Under the pieces are notes generated by a model, which was given only the letters and a program-made list of their open reading frames with translations, was not told the DNA's origin and did no database searches. From a virus, in the IMG/VR virus record IMGVR_UViG_3300010399_000059, positions 1-37,512 of that record: DNA of 37,512 nt. One strand, given 5' to 3'. Of the stretch, positions 15,818 to 23,083 are shown piece after piece. Both the position numbers and the translations under genes were made by a program. The first letter of the stretch is position 1. Each line of letters opens with the position of its first letter.

Positions 15818-16279
15818 TCAGTGCTCTTTCAGATAAGCAATGGCCCTCTTCATGGCGGCTGGATCTTCTCGAAAGGCGCCGAGCCCCAAATTACATCCCA
15901 TGCAGAGAAGCTTGCGCACCTTACCCGTCTTATGGCAGTGGTCAACGCGCAGGCGACCGCTTACCTCCTTCTGATCGCAAATGGCGCACCGACCACGCTG
16001 CATCGTCTCCATCCACTCGTACTGTTTCAAGGAGATGCCATAGTTGCGCTTGAGATTTCTTTCCCGGCGCTCCTCGCGCCCGCCTTCGGTCGCATATCTG
16101 GCTCGTCGGTGCGCCCTCCAGTGCTCCCCTCGGCTGGCCCACGCCCTCTTAGCGCTGGCTTGAGAGCAATCAAAACAATTTCCGGTCGCCTCGTACCGAA
16201 GGCCGGGGTGCCCGTTCCGGCACGGCTTCCCCTGGAATAGCTTGGATCCTCTCTTGGTCTGGGCGCTCACAATCTGCAC
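15818..16279 (-). CDS. endonuclease VII-type HNH nuclease between tail genes
   Basis: 153 aa. The C-terminal half matches recombination endonuclease VII: YGISLKQYEWM, then a zinc site Cys98-x2-Cys101 and Cys126-x2-Cys129, with the catalytic core RVDHCHKTGKVRKLLC (Asp113, His114, His116) and Asn130. A second small Cys/His cluster near the N-terminus (Cys20, His24, Cys35, Cys38) could be another zinc knuckle used for DNA contact. Its start lies inside the end of the adaptor gene (13-base overlap). Placed between adaptor and nozzle, which normally adjoin, it looks like a free-standing homing-type insertion; the alternative is a true junction resolvase moved here. Confidence 0.8.
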   Translation of the reverse strand: MQIVSAQTKRGSKLFQGKPCRNGHPGLRYEATGNCFDCSQASAKRAWASRGEHWRAHRRARYATEGGREERRERNLKRNYGISLKQYEWMETMQRGRCAICDQKEVSGRLRVDHCHKTGKVRKLLCMGCNLGLGAFREDPAAMKRAIAYLKEH

Positions 16280-17565
16280 TCCAGATAGTCATCGAGCGGC
16301 GGTTCCTCGCTGCCGGTCTCGATCGCGTTGACGATCCGCGCCTCGCCCATGAACTGTTTGTAGGCGCTGGCGATCGTCTGCAGCTTGGTCGAGGACTGCG
16401 TCAGCGGCTCGCAGATCTCCAGGCCGACGCGCGCGCCGAGCCCCTCGCAGAACATGTCGTGCATCCGCCGGACATCAACGACGTCGGCAACGAAGCGCAG
16501 AAAGATCGGCTGGGATTCCCGTGAAACGACAAAATCGCCCTCCTGGTTCCAGTCGGGATAGGCGAGACCGGATGGGGCTCCGAGCGGAGAGACCGAGCCG
16601 GCCTTCGGATCGCGCGGCGCCATGCGCAGGAAGTTGGCGGGCTTGCGGAAGACGTTGCGGTTTCCGTCGCCGATCGTGGGGCCGGAGGCGATGGGATAGA
16701 GCACGTTCGCCGGCGAGAGCCCGACGCCCATGGGAAACTCAGCGCCGCCGACCTGCAGCCACTTCAGGCTGCCGGTGCCGCCGACAAAGCTCGTCGTCCA
16801 CGGCGTCAGGAAGCCCTGGTTCTGCCAGAAGGCCGGGCTCGAGATGGGGTCGTTCCCGAGATTGCCGCCAGACAGCGACTTATAGGTCACGCCGTCCGAG
16901 CCGTTCACCAGCGCGTCGAGCGCATAGGTCGTGCCCGAGGCCCAATCCGCGGCGCTCGCCGACGGCGTCTGGTTCAGGTTAAGGTCGATCTTGGACATGT
17001 AGGCGACCGACGAATAGGTCACCACCTGCGCGAGGGCGTAGGTCGTCGTCGCGCTCCACGCCGTCGCCGTCGCCGGGTTGTCGGCGTTGCCGTTGACGAG
17101 GGAGAGATAGACCCGCGACGTGCCGTCGCCCGGCGTGGTGTAGACGAGCTCGCCGGCGGAATAGCTGGTCGTGGAGTCGTAGAGCGAGACGCTCAGCGGA
17201 CCGAAATACTGCTCCCACGACGTGGTCGTCAGCGGGTCGAAATTCAGGTTGTTGTCCTGCTGCGAGATCCAGGGCGTGCCGTAGGCATCGATGACGATCG
17301 ATCCGCGGAAATAGGTGGTGACCGGGCTCCACAGCGCCGGCGCCAGCATGCGGGTCGAGGTGGCGATCGGCCGGACGACGGCGCGGCGAATCGCGAAGCT
17401 CCACACGTTGCGCTGGAGCTCGGCCCGCCGCAGCTTGCCGTAGCAGGCGCGGATCTGGCGGGCGTTCTTCGAGTTCTCGCTGAAGCCGGACGTGCCCATC
17501 AGCTCCTGGCCGACGTGCTGCAGCGCCCGGTTGCCGATGTCGTCTGGCGTCCGAAATTCCGTCAT
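16267..17565 (-). CDS. tail adaptor (tubular protein A/gp11-like) with four tandem W/Y repeats
   Basis: 432 aa from an SD-less ATG 6 bases past element C. Residues 1-78 are adaptor-like: DIGNRALQHVGQ, then the helix NSKNARQIRACYGKLRRAEL, then WSFAIRRA. Residues 79-248 hold four repeats of about 40 aa beginning at 79, 129, 170 and 208 (WSPVTTY, YDSTTSY, WSATTTY, WASGTTY), each followed by a Val-rich strand, a second aromatic and an Asn/Asp-Pro loop, ending in Trp. They resemble the CBM5/12 fold. Residues 250-432 return to adaptor sequence. It joins portal to nozzle. T7 gp11 is about 200 aa, so half of this protein is decoration. Confidence 0.75.
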   Translation of the reverse strand: MTEFRTPDDIGNRALQHVGQELMGTSGFSENSKNARQIRACYGKLRRAELQRNVWSFAIRRAVVRPIATSTRMLAPALWSPVTTYFRGSIVIDAYGTPWISQQDNNLNFDPLTTTSWEQYFGPLSVSLYDSTTSYSAGELVYTTPGDGTSRVYLSLVNGNADNPATATAWSATTTYALAQVVTYSSVAYMSKIDLNLNQTPSASAADWASGTTYALDALVNGSDGVTYKSLSGGNLGNDPISSPAFWQNQGFLTPWTTSFVGGTGSLKWLQVGGAEFPMGVGLSPANVLYPIASGPTIGDGNRNVFRKPANFLRMAPRDPKAGSVSPLGAPSGLAYPDWNQEGDFVVSRESQPIFLRFVADVVDVRRMHDMFCEGLGARVGLEICEPLTQSSTKLQTIASAYKQFMGEARIVNAIETGSEEPPLDDYLECRL

Positions 17566-17571
17566 GCCGCG

Positions 17572-17608
17572 ACGGTGGCGGTGGTGCGGCTACCCCCGCA
17601 ACGCACCA
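17572..17608 (-). promoter_or_regulatory. late promoter-like element, copy C (start 17565)
   Basis: Minus strand: GGTGGTGCG then TTGCGG (17596-17601), 18 bases, CACCGT (17572-17577), 6 bases, ATG of the adaptor. An 11-bp perfect inverted repeat (17578-17588 with 17602-17612, 13-base loop) covers the spacer and the GGTGCG block, so a DNA cruciform, a dimeric operator or an RNA hairpin from read-through transcripts is also possible here. Confidence 0.65.
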
Positions 17609-17630
17609 CCGCTCCGTCAGTTGGCGGCTA

Positions 17631-18275
17631 TCAGGCCGGCCACTCCGCCCAGACCACCTGGATGTCGAGACCGGAGGTGGTGCCGGCCGCGGTCGACATG
17701 GCCACCGACATGGCAATGCCAGCAGGTAGGAGCAGACGGCCGTCGTATTGCTTCTCGATCACGCTGGCGGTCGTGTTGGTGGTGGCGCCGAACGACGCGA
17801 TGATGTCTTCGCGGACCGGGGTTCCCGAGTGGGTGTAGGCCGAATACGGCTTGATGCCATTCGCCGGCGAGCTCTGCACGGTGCTGGAGCGCGCCTGCGC
17901 GATGGTGGTGAAGGTGCCGGCGGCGGTCAGGGCGACGCTCGAAGAGTACCAGCCGACGGTGTCAACGACGGTCGCCGCGATCACCTGGCCGAGCGTAACC
18001 GAGACAATCTCGCCGACAAGACCGGAGCTCGGAGGGTTGTGCAGGGTGCACACCGACACGAGGCCGGACGCGACCACCGGGATGCTGACGGCGGTCACAT
18101 TGAAGCTGAACAGCTTGCCGCGGTAGTTCGCCTCGAACCACTTGCCGTGCACGTCCTGGGCCTGGACCGCGCCATGCTCGCTGAGCGGAAGCTGGGCCTC
18201 GGTGCTGACCGCCATCGAAGCCGCGGCCGGATTGCGAACGATGCCCTTCACGGAGGCGGTGACGATATCGGTCAT
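17631..18275 (-). CDS. virion structural protein, unknown
   Basis: 214 aa, Ala/Thr/Val/Ser-rich and predicted mostly beta. It begins MTDIVTASVKGIVRNPAAAS and has hydrophobic strands such as IPVVASGLVSVCTL and VIAATVVDTVGWY. It has no membrane span or enzyme motif. It lies in the capsid-led unit just before the adaptor block, where podoviruses keep decoration or connector proteins. It also has a C-terminal SGLDIQVVWAEW. Role inferred from position. Confidence 0.6.
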   Translation of the reverse strand: MTDIVTASVKGIVRNPAAASMAVSTEAQLPLSEHGAVQAQDVHGKWFEANYRGKLFSFNVTAVSIPVVASGLVSVCTLHNPPSSGLVGEIVSVTLGQVIAATVVDTVGWYSSSVALTAAGTFTTIAQARSSTVQSSPANGIKPYSAYTHSGTPVREDIIASFGATTNTTASVIEKQYDGRLLLPAGIAMSVAMSTAAGTTSGLDIQVVWAEWPA

Positions 18276-18305
18276 TGCATATTTCTCCTGTTCCCCATGG
18301 GGAGG

Positions 18306-18548
18306 CTAGATCGACGGCAGGTTTGCCCCGGAGTGGTTGTTGCCGCCCGACTCGATGAACGCTTCGAGGATCTCAAGGGCGATTTGCGCGTCCTTGCGAG
18401 TGAGCCCGGTGGCGTTGGCTCCGTCGTTGATCTGCAGGCGCACCTCGACGTCGACGGCGGTGCCGGCGGTCGCCGTGCCTGAGACCACATTGTTGACGTT
18501 CAGCGGGTCGCCGCGCTTTACGCCCAGGAAGTAGTTGAGGGCCGCCAT
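18306..18548 (-). CDS. small structural-region protein
   Basis: 80 aa. It begins MAALNYFLGVKRGDPLNVNNVVSGT, followed by a beta-like TAVDVEVRLQINDGAN and a helix TRKDAQIALEILEAFIESGG. The arrangement fits a small head accessory protein; the short VEVRLQIND strand is shared with many phage structural proteins of unknown role. It sits 4 bases after the previous stop. Confidence 0.55.
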   Translation of the reverse strand: MAALNYFLGVKRGDPLNVNNVVSGTATAGTAVDVEVRLQINDGANATGLTRKDAQIALEILEAFIESGGNNHSGANLPSI

Positions 18549-18552
18549 GCCG

Positions 18553-19092
18553 TCACATCGTGTAGGTCAGGCGCAGGCCGAGCTTGGCGGCGCCGGTGGT
18601 GATGGCGGTGGTGTGGACCACCGCGACGATGTCGAAGAAGCCGCCGGGATCGGCGGTCAGGCCGAGCGCCGACCAGAACGGCACGTTGCGGTTGGAGACC
18701 GGGTTGTTGCCGCTCTCGTTCATGACCTGGACGTTGTTCTGTGCCGAGGCGAGGTTGACGTCGCTGGCGAAGAACTGGTCGCCGGTCGTGGGCACGATGA
18801 CGCCCTGGTTGGCTACCGCGGTGCCGTCGGTCGTCGAGTCGCTGTAGTAGACCGACAGGTTGATCGCGCCGGCGCCCATGGCCTCGCTCTCAAGGATCAG
18901 CTCCTTGAGCTTGACCGTGGTGGGCACGCGGATCATGCGATAGGTCGAGCCGACCGACGCGGAGGCCGACACCGTGACGTATTCGGACTGCACGTACTGG
19001 ATGCCGGCCGCCCCCTCGCCCGTGGTGTTGGCGATGATCGGGGACGCGTCGAGATTGGTGATCGACGTGGACTTGAGGGCTTCGACGGACAT
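18553..19092 (-). CDS. probable capsid decoration or head protein
   Basis: 179 aa directly downstream of the capsid gene (13-base gap). Beta-rich, with Ser/Thr/Gly/Ala, few charges and no Cys. It opens MSVEALKSTSITNLDASPIIAN, then YVTVSASASVGSTYRMIRVPTTVKLKELILES, then a C-terminal domain ending AAKLGLRLTYTM. Genes placed next to the major capsid with this composition usually encode surface decoration proteins. No enzymatic motif is visible. Confidence 0.6.
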   Translation of the reverse strand: MSVEALKSTSITNLDASPIIANTTGEGAAGIQYVQSEYVTVSASASVGSTYRMIRVPTTVKLKELILESEAMGAGAINLSVYYSDSTTDGTAVANQGVIVPTTGDQFFASDVNLASAQNNVQVMNESGNNPVSNRNVPFWSALGLTADPGGFFDIVAVVHTTAITTGAAKLGLRLTYTM

Positions 19093-19105
19093 GGTTGGCG
19101 CTCCC

Positions 19106-20041
19106 TTACGGCGTCACGTCGGCCGCGGCCGAGCTGTCGGCGCACAGGCACTGCAGGAGCCGGCCAGGCTCCAGCCGCGTCGCGCCGGACGACATCATGG
19201 TGTAGATCTGATAGGGCTGGCCGCTCAGGTCGACGCGCCGATCGATGTTCGTCTCGTTGTCCTTCCAGATTCCGAGGTAGAGGCCGGACTTGACGAACAC
19301 GATGTTCTGCCGGGTCGACCCGTCGCTCGACAGGCGCTCGGAATAGACGATGTCGAAGCCCAGGAAGCGGGTCACGACGCCATCGTTGAGCACCGGCCGG
19401 TCGTTGAACTCGGTCGAGACCACCTGCACCTGATTGAGCAGATCGGCCTCGCCCTGGCTGTTGGTGATCCAGCATTTCGGCTCGTTCTGCGGCACCTGCA
19501 GTTTGCGCAGAGCGCGCTTGGCCTCGATCATCTTCTGGACGGTGAGGCCGCAGGCCGCGGTCGAGCCGAAGGTCGACGGGATCTGGAAGCCGGCGCCGGT
19601 GACGGTCGAACCGGTATTGAAGGTCTCCGTGGTGAACGAGCCGGCATCGGTGCCGATCTGCGCCGATCCGAAGGCGGCGGCGATGCAGCGGTCATCCCAC
19701 TCACGGGCGACGGCGGCGGCATGCACCGCGGAATATTCCGAGGTCGGATCGATCGCGGTCTTGAGCTTGTCGAAGGTGTCGATCAGCGAGGGCCCGACAT
19801 CCTTGTCGACCGGGAGCACCCAGCGCCGGGTGAAGTCCTCGGCGGCAACCACCAGCGGCGCGAAGCGGCCCTGCGGCGGCCTGGCCTGCACCGGACCGAC
19901 GTACTGGACCGGGGACGCCTGCTTGCCGACGTGCGAGCCCTCCATGACCTTGCCGCGCAGCATGGATTGCTCCTGCTGCAGCTTGACCTTCAGGAGGCTC
20001 GAAAACTGCGTCGTGAACAGTTTTGGGATGTTCTCGGACAT
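19106..20041 (-). CDS. major capsid protein
   Basis: 311 aa, ATG at 20041. Capsid-like features are an N-terminal helix MSENIPKLFTTQFSSLLKVKLQQ, a strand-rich block GRFAPLVVAAEDFTRRWVLPVDKDVG, the long helix with AVHAAAVAREWDDRCIAAAFG (around 105-125), GLTVQKMIEAKRALRK, PKCWITNSQGEADLL and a C-terminal DRRVDLSGQPYQIYTMMSSGATRLEPGRL. These match the HK97-fold capsid group used by Bbp/P22-like podoviruses. It follows the scaffold block (21954-22835) and precedes head accessory genes. The 240 bases before it contain a leader peptide frame and a strong hairpin. Confidence 0.8.
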   Translation of the reverse strand: MSENIPKLFTTQFSSLLKVKLQQEQSMLRGKVMEGSHVGKQASPVQYVGPVQARPPQGRFAPLVVAAEDFTRRWVLPVDKDVGPSLIDTFDKLKTAIDPTSEYSAVHAAAVAREWDDRCIAAAFGSAQIGTDAGSFTTETFNTGSTVTGAGFQIPSTFGSTAACGLTVQKMIEAKRALRKLQVPQNEPKCWITNSQGEADLLNQVQVVSTEFNDRPVLNDGVVTRFLGFDIVYSERLSSDGSTRQNIVFVKSGLYLGIWKDNETNIDRRVDLSGQPYQIYTMMSSGATRLEPGRLLQCLCADSSAAADVTP

Positions 20042-20176
20042 GGCTTTCCCGTCGTCGGAAATGGGTTGACGTCGCGGGCCTTGTCCAAACGAGTGGGGGC
20101 CATGGGCTCCGAGGCGCACTTGCGGTCTCGGGGAAGCCCGGCAGATGTCAGCCTTGTCCTTGACGGGGGCCGTATG

Positions 20177-20281
20177 TCAGTCGCCTGCGCCTCGCCCGAT
20201 CCGGCCTTGCCCTTGCGGGGACCGGAGGAAATGGGGCTCCCGGAAGGAGGAGCCAGGAGCCCCGAGAGGGAGGCGCTTCAT
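20177..20281 (-). CDS. 34-codon leader reading frame before the capsid gene
   Basis: The ATG at 20281 stands 9 bases past element D, as the first codons of the other five blocks do, and has no ribosome site. The product would be MKRLPLGAPGSSFREPHFL followed by a basic Gly/Gln/Arg tail. It ends 135 bases before the capsid start. Codons 8-18 lie in a strong hairpin (20233-20263). It is a leader peptide or a chance frame; its value is its fixed distance from the element. Confidence 0.35.
   Translation of the reverse strand: MKRLPLGAPGSSFREPHFLRSPQGQGRIGRGAGD
20233..20263 (-). other. 11-bp hairpin in the capsid mRNA leader
   Basis: Arms 20233-20243 and 20253-20263 pair over 11 positions (GGGGCTCC/GGAGCCCC plus a G-T and two G-C pairs) around a 9-base loop of C and T. 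No T run follows, so it is not an intrinsic terminator. It could stabilise the capsid mRNA or control its translation. Confidence 0.5.
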
Positions 20282-20290
20282 CGCGGGCGT

Positions 20291-20327
20291 AAAGTGGCGC
20301 GGGCGGGCATTCCGCCGCAACGCACCG
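20291..20327 (-). promoter_or_regulatory. late promoter-like element, copy D (capsid unit)
   Basis: Minus strand: TCCGGTGCG then TTGCGG (20315-20320), 18 bases, CACTTT (20291-20296), 9 bases, ATG at 20281. It starts right after a T6 tract that follows the stop of the glycosyltransferase-like gene. Unlike the other copies, the first recognised gene (capsid) begins about 275 bases downstream. Confidence 0.6.
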
Positions 20328-20328
20328 G

Positions 20329-20347
20329 AAAAAATCAGGCGGCCGCC
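20329..20347 (-). terminator. weak terminator-like sequence before the capsid unit
   Basis: Minus strand: the GC palindrome GGCGGCCGCC (20338-20347), overlapping the last codons of the upstream gene, then TGA, then six T residues (20329-20334). The stem can be only a few pairs long, so it would be a poor intrinsic terminator. It is suggestive mainly because it sits between two units, immediately before element D. Confidence 0.3.
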
Positions 20348-21444
20348 GACACCCGCGGGGCGATCCACTCCCGCCATGCGTCAACGATGGCGTGGAAATT
20401 GTCCGGCGCCCAGACGAAGCGCTGGTCGGGGCGGAGCCACGGGAACTGGCCGCCGACCTCCAGGCCCATCTGCTCGCGCAGGAACCGAGCCGTGTTCGGC
20501 TGATAGGGGTAATCGTCGGGCTTCACGTCGAGGAACAGCAGCGACGGAATGTCGAGGAACCAGGGGATCGTCGCCGGCCCGTTGGAGACGCCGAGGTGCG
20601 CCTTGGCGGCGGCATAGAGCGCGGTGCGGATATCGATGTCGATGGATGCGGCCGGGTAGGTAGGGTGGCTGAGCGGCAGCATAGCCTTGGCGGTGTCGCG
20701 CACGAAGATGACGAGTTCGCCCTGCGCCTTGAGCCAGTCGGCGAATTGCAGCCACGCCTCGACGTTGCTGTTGCGGTGCGGCCAGTGCTCGGCCTCACGC
20801 AGGGTGATGACCACCGGCTTGACGCCGGCGAGCAATCCGCTGACCTGCGCGGCCGCGCCCTCCGATGCGCGCAGACGCGGCACCGGTTCACCGGCCACGG
20901 CCGCCTGCACGATGTCGCGGGTCACGAACAGCTCCTTGAACCGGCCAAGGAGCGAACCATCATCCTCGACGGCGCCCACAAGGCCCAGCATGGGCCGCAC
21001 GACCTTGACGAACATCTGCTGGCGCGCGGGATAGGCAAGGCCGGTCTTGCCCTCGCGGCCGAACCAGAACGCGACCTTGAGCGGCGCCGGGGCGCCCTCG
21101 CGGATGCGCGTCATCTCGGCATCGATGAGCCATGGCAGGAAATCGAAGCTCAGCGGGCTGCCGGGCACGTCGTAGCAGACCCGGTCCGCGCTTAGGTTGG
21201 GATCGCGGGGCGGCATGACGCGGTTCTTGACATCGGCGCTCATGGCCGCGCCGAGCTTTTCGACGAGGCCGAAACAGGCCTTGAGCCGGTGGCTGACCCC
21301 GCCGAAGAAGGCGTGGCCGGCGTCCGGTTCCTCCAGGGCGACTGCCGCCAGGTAGGACACCTTGCCCTGGCGCGCGCGGGCGAGCAGGCGCTCGAGCGCG
21401 TCGACGACCTGGGCGTTGCCATCCGTGTGCTCGAGATCGGTCAT
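20335..21444 (-). CDS. glycosyltransferase-like protein inside the head operon
   Basis: 369 aa. The C-terminal half has GT-B-like features: VVITLREAEHWPHRNSNVEAWLQFADWL (first strand and helix of the nucleotide-sugar domain, shown in part), GELVIFVRDT, then AAKAHLGVSNGPATIPWFLDIPSLLFLD, the pattern seen in heptosyl- and fucosyltransferase-type enzymes where the SNGP loop holds the donor. The N-terminal half is less typical. It begins by overlapping the 62-residue gene upstream (ATGA) and ends just before the capsid unit. Enzymes here may glycosylate capsid or tail proteins, or modify a host surface sugar. The family assignment is from fold pattern only. Confidence 0.55.
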   Translation of the reverse strand: MTDLEHTDGNAQVVDALERLLARARQGKVSYLAAVALEEPDAGHAFFGGVSHRLKACFGLVEKLGAAMSADVKNRVMPPRDPNLSADRVCYDVPGSPLSFDFLPWLIDAEMTRIREGAPAPLKVAFWFGREGKTGLAYPARQQMFVKVVRPMLGLVGAVEDDGSLLGRFKELFVTRDIVQAAVAGEPVPRLRASEGAAAQVSGLLAGVKPVVITLREAEHWPHRNSNVEAWLQFADWLKAQGELVIFVRDTAKAMLPLSHPTYPAASIDIDIRTALYAAAKAHLGVSNGPATIPWFLDIPSLLFLDVKPDDYPYQPNTARFLREQMGLEVGGQFPWLRPDQRFVWAPDNFHAIVDAWREWIAPRVSAAA

Positions 21445-21629
21445 GGCTTATCCACAGCCGGAAGCAGCAGGCCGGTGCCGATTCCTTCGGCCCTCATCAG
21501 GACCTCGATCCGGGCCGAGAGCTCGCCCGAGAGCGGGATGACGATCTGCTTGCGGCTCCGGTGTCCGCAGACGCAGACAGCGAGGCCGGCGCCCTCGACG
21601 GAGCGGCGCAGTTCGAGCTCAATGCTCAT
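21441..21629 (-). CDS. small protein with CVCGH motif
   Basis: 62 aa, start at 21629 (ATGA overlap with the preceding stop). Residues 15-24 read GLAVCVCGHRSRK; the two Cys and the His could bind metal. The rest is IPLSGELSARIEVLMRAEGIGTG and a hydrophobic tail. It overlaps the glycosyltransferase-like gene start by 4 bases, so the two are coupled. No family recognised. Confidence 0.5.
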   Translation of the reverse strand: MSIELELRRSVEGAGLAVCVCGHRSRKQIVIPLSGELSARIEVLMRAEGIGTGLLLPAVDKP

Positions 21630-21943
21630 TCGCCCGCCAGCTTCAGTTTGAGGCCGGCAATCATGGTCTTGGCCTGGTTGTACATGCGCAGCGTCTTCTC
21701 GTTCTGCAGGTTGGCCTGCAGGCCGCCCTTGGCCGGGTGGGCGCAGCAGCCCGTCCCGGAGATGACGCAGCGGGTCGGCACGCAGCCCGAGGCGCAATCG
21801 AGCGCGGTGAGGCCAGCGAGCGGCGATCCGGCAGCGACCGGCTTGCGCGCGACGCGCTTCTGGCGCTTGGGCGGGCGGCCGCCGCGGCGCTTGGGTGCTT
21901 CGGTCTTGTGGTCGGGGTCCTCGACGATGGTGATGTCGGTCAT
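21626..21943 (-). CDS. small basic, Cys-clustered head-region protein
   Basis: 105 aa. Near the N-terminus KRRGGRPPKRQKRVARK is a GRP-centred, AT-hook-like basic stretch. The middle has a dense Cys cluster LDCASGC, TRCVISGTGCCAH that suggests zinc or disulfides. The C-terminal helix is NEKTLRMYNQAKTMIAGLKLK. It lies just after the scaffold gene; it might bind DNA in the head or act in assembly, but no homology is recognised. Confidence 0.5.
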   Translation of the reverse strand: MTDITIVEDPDHKTEAPKRRGGRPPKRQKRVARKPVAAGSPLAGLTALDCASGCVPTRCVISGTGCCAHPAKGGLQANLQNEKTLRMYNQAKTMIAGLKLKLAGE

Positions 21944-21953
21944 GATCCTGTCC

Positions 21954-22835
21954 TCACGCTGCTTCGCCGGTGGCGAGCGCGGTCAGCGAGCGCCATTCCG
22001 CCGCGGCCGCCGCATCTCCCGAAGTGAGCCGCTTGCCGAATGCCTTGTCGTTCTCGAGCTCGGCGAGCCGCGCAATCGCTCCGCTCCGGGTGTTCACGGT
22101 GCTGTCGCCCGATCCTTCATGGAAGACCGATTCCGCTGACGACGCGCCGATGCGGCGGAACAGCTCCATGACGGAGGCATAGCCCACCTGCCCTTCCAGC
22201 GCCTTCACGGCGTCCTCGGAGACGCCGGCGCGCTTCGCTCCCTCCCTCGCCTGGAGGTAGTTGTGATCGAACTTCGGCCCCCAGTTCTTGGCGAGCGCGG
22301 CCTTTTCCTCCGCGATCTTGGCGGTCGCGATCGTCGTGGCGGCCGCGTCCGCGCCGTCCATGTGGTCGATCACGGCCTTGACGATCGATGCGGCCTGGTC
22401 CTTCGGGACGCGGGCGCCGAGCAGCGCGCCGCGCATCTTGTCGACGAAGCCGGTGTCAACCTCGTTGCCGTTGGCGTGCTTGACGCCGGCGAAGTCGTAT
22501 TCCGTGGCCTCCTTCGGGGCGCCGAGACGCTGCCAGAACGCCGCCACATCCTCGGGCCTGGCGTCGGTGGCCGGCAGCTTCAGCAACCGGTCGGTGGGCA
22601 CGCCGAAGTGTCGCTCGGCCTCGCGCGCCTGCTTCGTGGCGGCGAGGGCGATCTCCTTGGGGTCGTCGATCTTCCAGCCCTTGTTCTGCCAGTGGCCGAG
22701 GATCTCTGCCTCGACGCCCTCATGCCACGGCTTGGCTGCGCCGGAGGCAGCTGCTGCAGCGCCGGCGGCACCGCCTCCTGCCGCGCCCTCGCCTTCACGC
22801 AGCGGGGAAAGGTACTTCTCGATGAGCGACCTCAC
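21954..22835 (-). CDS. scaffolding protein
   Basis: 293 aa. An Ala/Gly-rich linker (residues 14-35) is followed by a domain with WHEGVEAEILGHWQNKGWKIDDPKEIALAATKQAREAERHFGV (in part) and APKEATEYDFAG, then long charged helices and a basic tail. The DPKEIAL...YKxxExxxG-like core and its place just upstream of the capsid region match the scaffolds of many podoviruses and siphoviruses. Scaffold guides procapsid formation and leaves before DNA packaging. The preceding gene overlaps it by 4 bases. Confidence 0.75.
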   Translation of the reverse strand: MRSLIEKYLSPLREGEGAAGGGAAGAAAAASGAAKPWHEGVEAEILGHWQNKGWKIDDPKEIALAATKQAREAERHFGVPTDRLLKLPATDARPEDVAAFWQRLGAPKEATEYDFAGVKHANGNEVDTGFVDKMRGALLGARVPKDQAASIVKAVIDHMDGADAAATTIATAKIAEEKAALAKNWGPKFDHNYLQAREGAKRAGVSEDAVKALEGQVGYASVMELFRRIGASSAESVFHEGSGDSTVNTRSGAIARLAELENDKAFGKRLTSGDAAAAAEWRSLTALATGEAA

Positions 22836-23083
22836 GACACCACCCCCACGGAATCCTTGACCTCGCGCTCAATCGCCGCCGCGAACATCTGCAGCATGGC
22901 AACTGGGCGAATCCCATGTCGCTCCATGTTGCCGATGTGAATGAACTGGATGCCCTCTCTTTCCTGTCCATTGTCCATTTTGAACTCAAGGACATATCCG
23001 CAAAGGATGTCGTCCTTCGTATCCGGTGGCCACCGCGGGTCGGTGGGGTCCATCCGATATACCTTCAAATCGATTACTTTCAT
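22832..23083 (-). CDS. small head-region protein, paralogue 1
   Basis: 83 aa. MKVIDLKVYRMDPTDPRW, then DILCGYVLEFKMDNGQ and a C-terminal helix MLQMFAAAIEREVKDSV. It matches the 86-residue protein at 23358-23618 in its opening (M-K-V/I, L/M, Y-R-M-D-P-T/S-D) and overall layout, so the two arose by duplication around the Bbp19-like gene. Overlaps at both ends (ATGA) show coupling. Function unknown; the position in the head block suggests an assembly or connector role. Confidence 0.6.
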   Translation of the reverse strand: MKVIDLKVYRMDPTDPRWPPDTKDDILCGYVLEFKMDNGQEREGIQFIHIGNMERHGIRPVAMLQMFAAAIEREVKDSVGVVS

